Below are positions 62,761 to 64,000 of a stretch of 64,000 bases of DNA, one piece after another. The stretch is from Paenibacillus cymbidii. Lineage in GTDB: Bacteria; Bacillota; Bacilli; Paenibacillales; NBRC-103111. The DNA is taken from positions 124,001-188,000 of the forward strand of contig NZ_SHLX01000002.1 of assembly GCF_004764705.1 (NCBI RefSeq), read 5' to 3'. The number at the start of each line of letters is the position of its first letter. The first letter of the stretch is position 1. The notes under the pieces were generated by a model. It worked only from the letters and a program-made list of their open reading frames with translations. It was not told the DNA's origin and ran no database searches. Made by a program: the position numbers and the translations under genes.

Positions 62761-64000
62761 TTATTTTTTGTTGTTCGCTTTGACCCATTCGTCAAGCTGC
62801 TTCTGAATTTCGGCGATGATCGTATCGATGCCGGCGGCGGTCAGCTTCTCGCGGAATTCGGCGAGCAGCTCGCCCTTGTCGATCGCGCCCGTGTTCAGCG
62901 CCGGCTGGTATTTGTCGTTGACCGTGCCGACGTTGGAAATTTGCGTATTGACCGGATCGGCGTTGAAGACGAAGCCGAGAATCGGCGACGCTTCGGCGGA
63001 TTCGTTCAGCTTCTTCGTCTCCTCGAGCACCTTCAGCCCTTTTTCCTCCGGCTGCATGCCGTTGAACGTATTGCCGAACACCCAGTCGACGTTGGTGATG
63101 TAGCCGCTGTCCTTGATCAGCTTGACGGTGCCGTCGGCGTTCTTTGTATAATGCTTGCCTTCAATGCCAAGCGCCAGCAAGTGGTACAGCTCCTTGTTCG
63201 TGTTGACCAGGTTCAGGAACATCATCGCCCGTTCCTTGTTCTCCGACTTGGCGCTGATGGCGTTTAGCGTGCCGAGAATGTCGTCGGTCGTCACCTGCGG
63301 CTTGCCGGTAACGATGTATTGCACCGGATGACCGCCGTTGCGCGTTTCTTCCGTCGCCTCGCCGCCCGGGTTCAGGGCGCTGCTGAAGAGGGAAACGACC
63401 TTGCCCGTTTTCTTCACGTCGTTGATCGTTTTCAACGTCGGCGCGTCCTGGTTGATGTAGCCTTTCTTGTACCAGTCGCGAACCGTGTCAAGATAGGTGT
63501 CGTATTCCGGCACGAACGACATCTTCAGCACTTTGTACGGATCGGACTTCTTGATAACGGCGATGCCGCCGAGAACGGTGCGGTAGTCGTAATCGTTGAT
63601 CATCGCGGAGAGCGGACCGCTCTTGTCGACGGCGAACGGAATGACGCCCGGACTGCCCGCTTTCACTTGCGCAAGGAACGGCTCCAGGTCCTTGGATTTC
63701 TTCACCTGGGCGGTGTCGAGGCCGTACTTCTGGACGTACTCCTTCTGCACAATGTAACCCGGGATCGTCGTCATCGTCTGGTAGTTCGGCACCGCATAGG
63801 TGACACCGCCAATTTTGACCCCTTCGCTCAAATATTTCGGCACCAGCGGCATGATGTCTTTGCCGTATTTGGCCAACAATTCGTCCAGCGGGGCGAACGC
63901 GCCTTTGGCCGTATTGGTGATATAGCTGAACGCCCAGCTGGACGTCCAGATAATATCGGCCTTTTCGCCCGAACCGACGACGGCGTTCATTTTATCGTTG
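62761..64000 (-). CDS. ABC transporter substrate-binding protein, DUF3502-type (partial, N-terminus beyond right edge)
   Basis: About 413 C-terminal residues are present; the signal peptide and first part lie outside the window. GIEGKHYTKN, SPILGFVFNADPV and the final Lys-rich KANNKK mark the same group as the 58979 protein. The C-terminus is continuous with no frameshift. It ends 77 bases upstream of the aminotransferase start, on the same strand, so the two could be one transcript, though I see no clear terminator or promoter between them. Permease genes probably lie to the right of the window. Confidence 0.92.
   Translation of the reverse strand, partial: NDKMNAVVGSGEKADIIWTSSWAFSYITNTAKGAFAPLDELLAKYGKDIMPLVPKYLSEGVKIGGVTYAVPNYQTMTTIPGYIVQKEYVQKYGLDTAQVKKSKDLEPFLAQVKAGSPGVIPFAVDKSGPLSAMINDYDYRTVLGGIAVIKKSDPYKVLKMSFVPEYDTYLDTVRDWYKKGYINQDAPTLKTINDVKKTGKVVSLFSSALNPGGEATEETRNGGHPVQYIVTGKPQVTTDDILGTLNAISAKSENKERAMMFLNLVNTNKELYHLLALGIEGKHYTKNADGTVKLIKDSGYITNVDWVFGNTFNGMQPEEKGLKVLEETKKLNESAEASPILGFVFNADPVNTQISNVGTVNDKYQPALNTGAIDKGELLAEFREKLTAAGIDTIIAEIQKQLDEWVKANNKK

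Overview
This window looks like chromosome from a high-GC member of the Paenibacillaceae (Paenibacillus/Cohnella type). The reasons are family content and gene style: LplA/LplB/LplC-type sugar ABC transporters without a local ATPase, YesM/YesN-type two-component systems, many AraC regulators (one membrane-bound), S-layer-homology and cohesin/dockerin proteins, purine-rich Shine-Dalgarno sites and frequent GTG/TTG starts. No rRNA, tRNA, prophage, insertion sequence or CRISPR array was recognised.

Layout. 1-3107: glucarate catabolism (gudD, cut by the left edge, and kdgD) with a divergent AraC gene across a duplicated 94-bp intergenic unit. 3112-8304: a mannonate-dehydratase-family gene preceded by three palindromes, a TIM-barrel isomerase-like gene, a YerD-like glutamate-synthase-domain protein and an aldo/keto reductase. 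8773-17279: a sugar-uptake operon (solute-binding lipoprotein, two permeases, two amidohydrolases, a secreted beta-helix protein). 17888-22595: acetamidase-family protein, a GH101/GH129-like protein, a PIG-L deacetylase and a zinc alcohol dehydrogenase. 23226-31311: a minus-strand run RraA-like protein, enolase-superfamily dehydratase, amidohydrolase, GH2 glycosidase, then YesM/YesN. 31520-33658: AraC regulator and a Gfo/Idh/MocA dehydrogenase. 33887-37340: aroC, a divergent aroA and a divergent LysR gene. 37395-43721: GH38 mannosidase, a MerR-methyltransferase fusion, a second methyltransferase, an AraC regulator and a cysteine-rich pentapeptide-repeat protein. 44444-51000: a cohesin-SLH anchor next to a 1532-residue beta-helix protein that ends in cohesin and dockerin modules. 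51155-57449: a four-gene minus-strand operon with a divergent membrane AraC regulator. 58158-64000: two paralogous solute-binding lipoproteins, an isomerase-like gene, an MFS transporter and a D-amino-acid-transaminase-like gene.

The main integrating observation is a near-identical promoter module at three places (8773-8835, 22623-22685, 31395-31456). Each has a GTAAC-type box, exactly 18 nt, then a -35/-10 pair. It would place the 8879-17279 uptake operon, the dehydrogenase at 21570-22595 and the operon starting at 31311 in one regulon. Together these supply uptake, glycosidase, dehydrogenase, lactonase-like amidohydrolases, acid-sugar dehydratase and an aldolase-like protein, which fits an oxidative, non-phosphorylative route for an oligosaccharide-derived sugar; the substrate cannot be read from sequence.

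Two other features stand out. A four-hairpin intergenic repeat of about 195 bp occurs four times, each copy beside a local tandem or low-complexity array. The adjacent cohesin-SLH and dockerin proteins look like a minimal cell-surface scaffold/enzyme pair.
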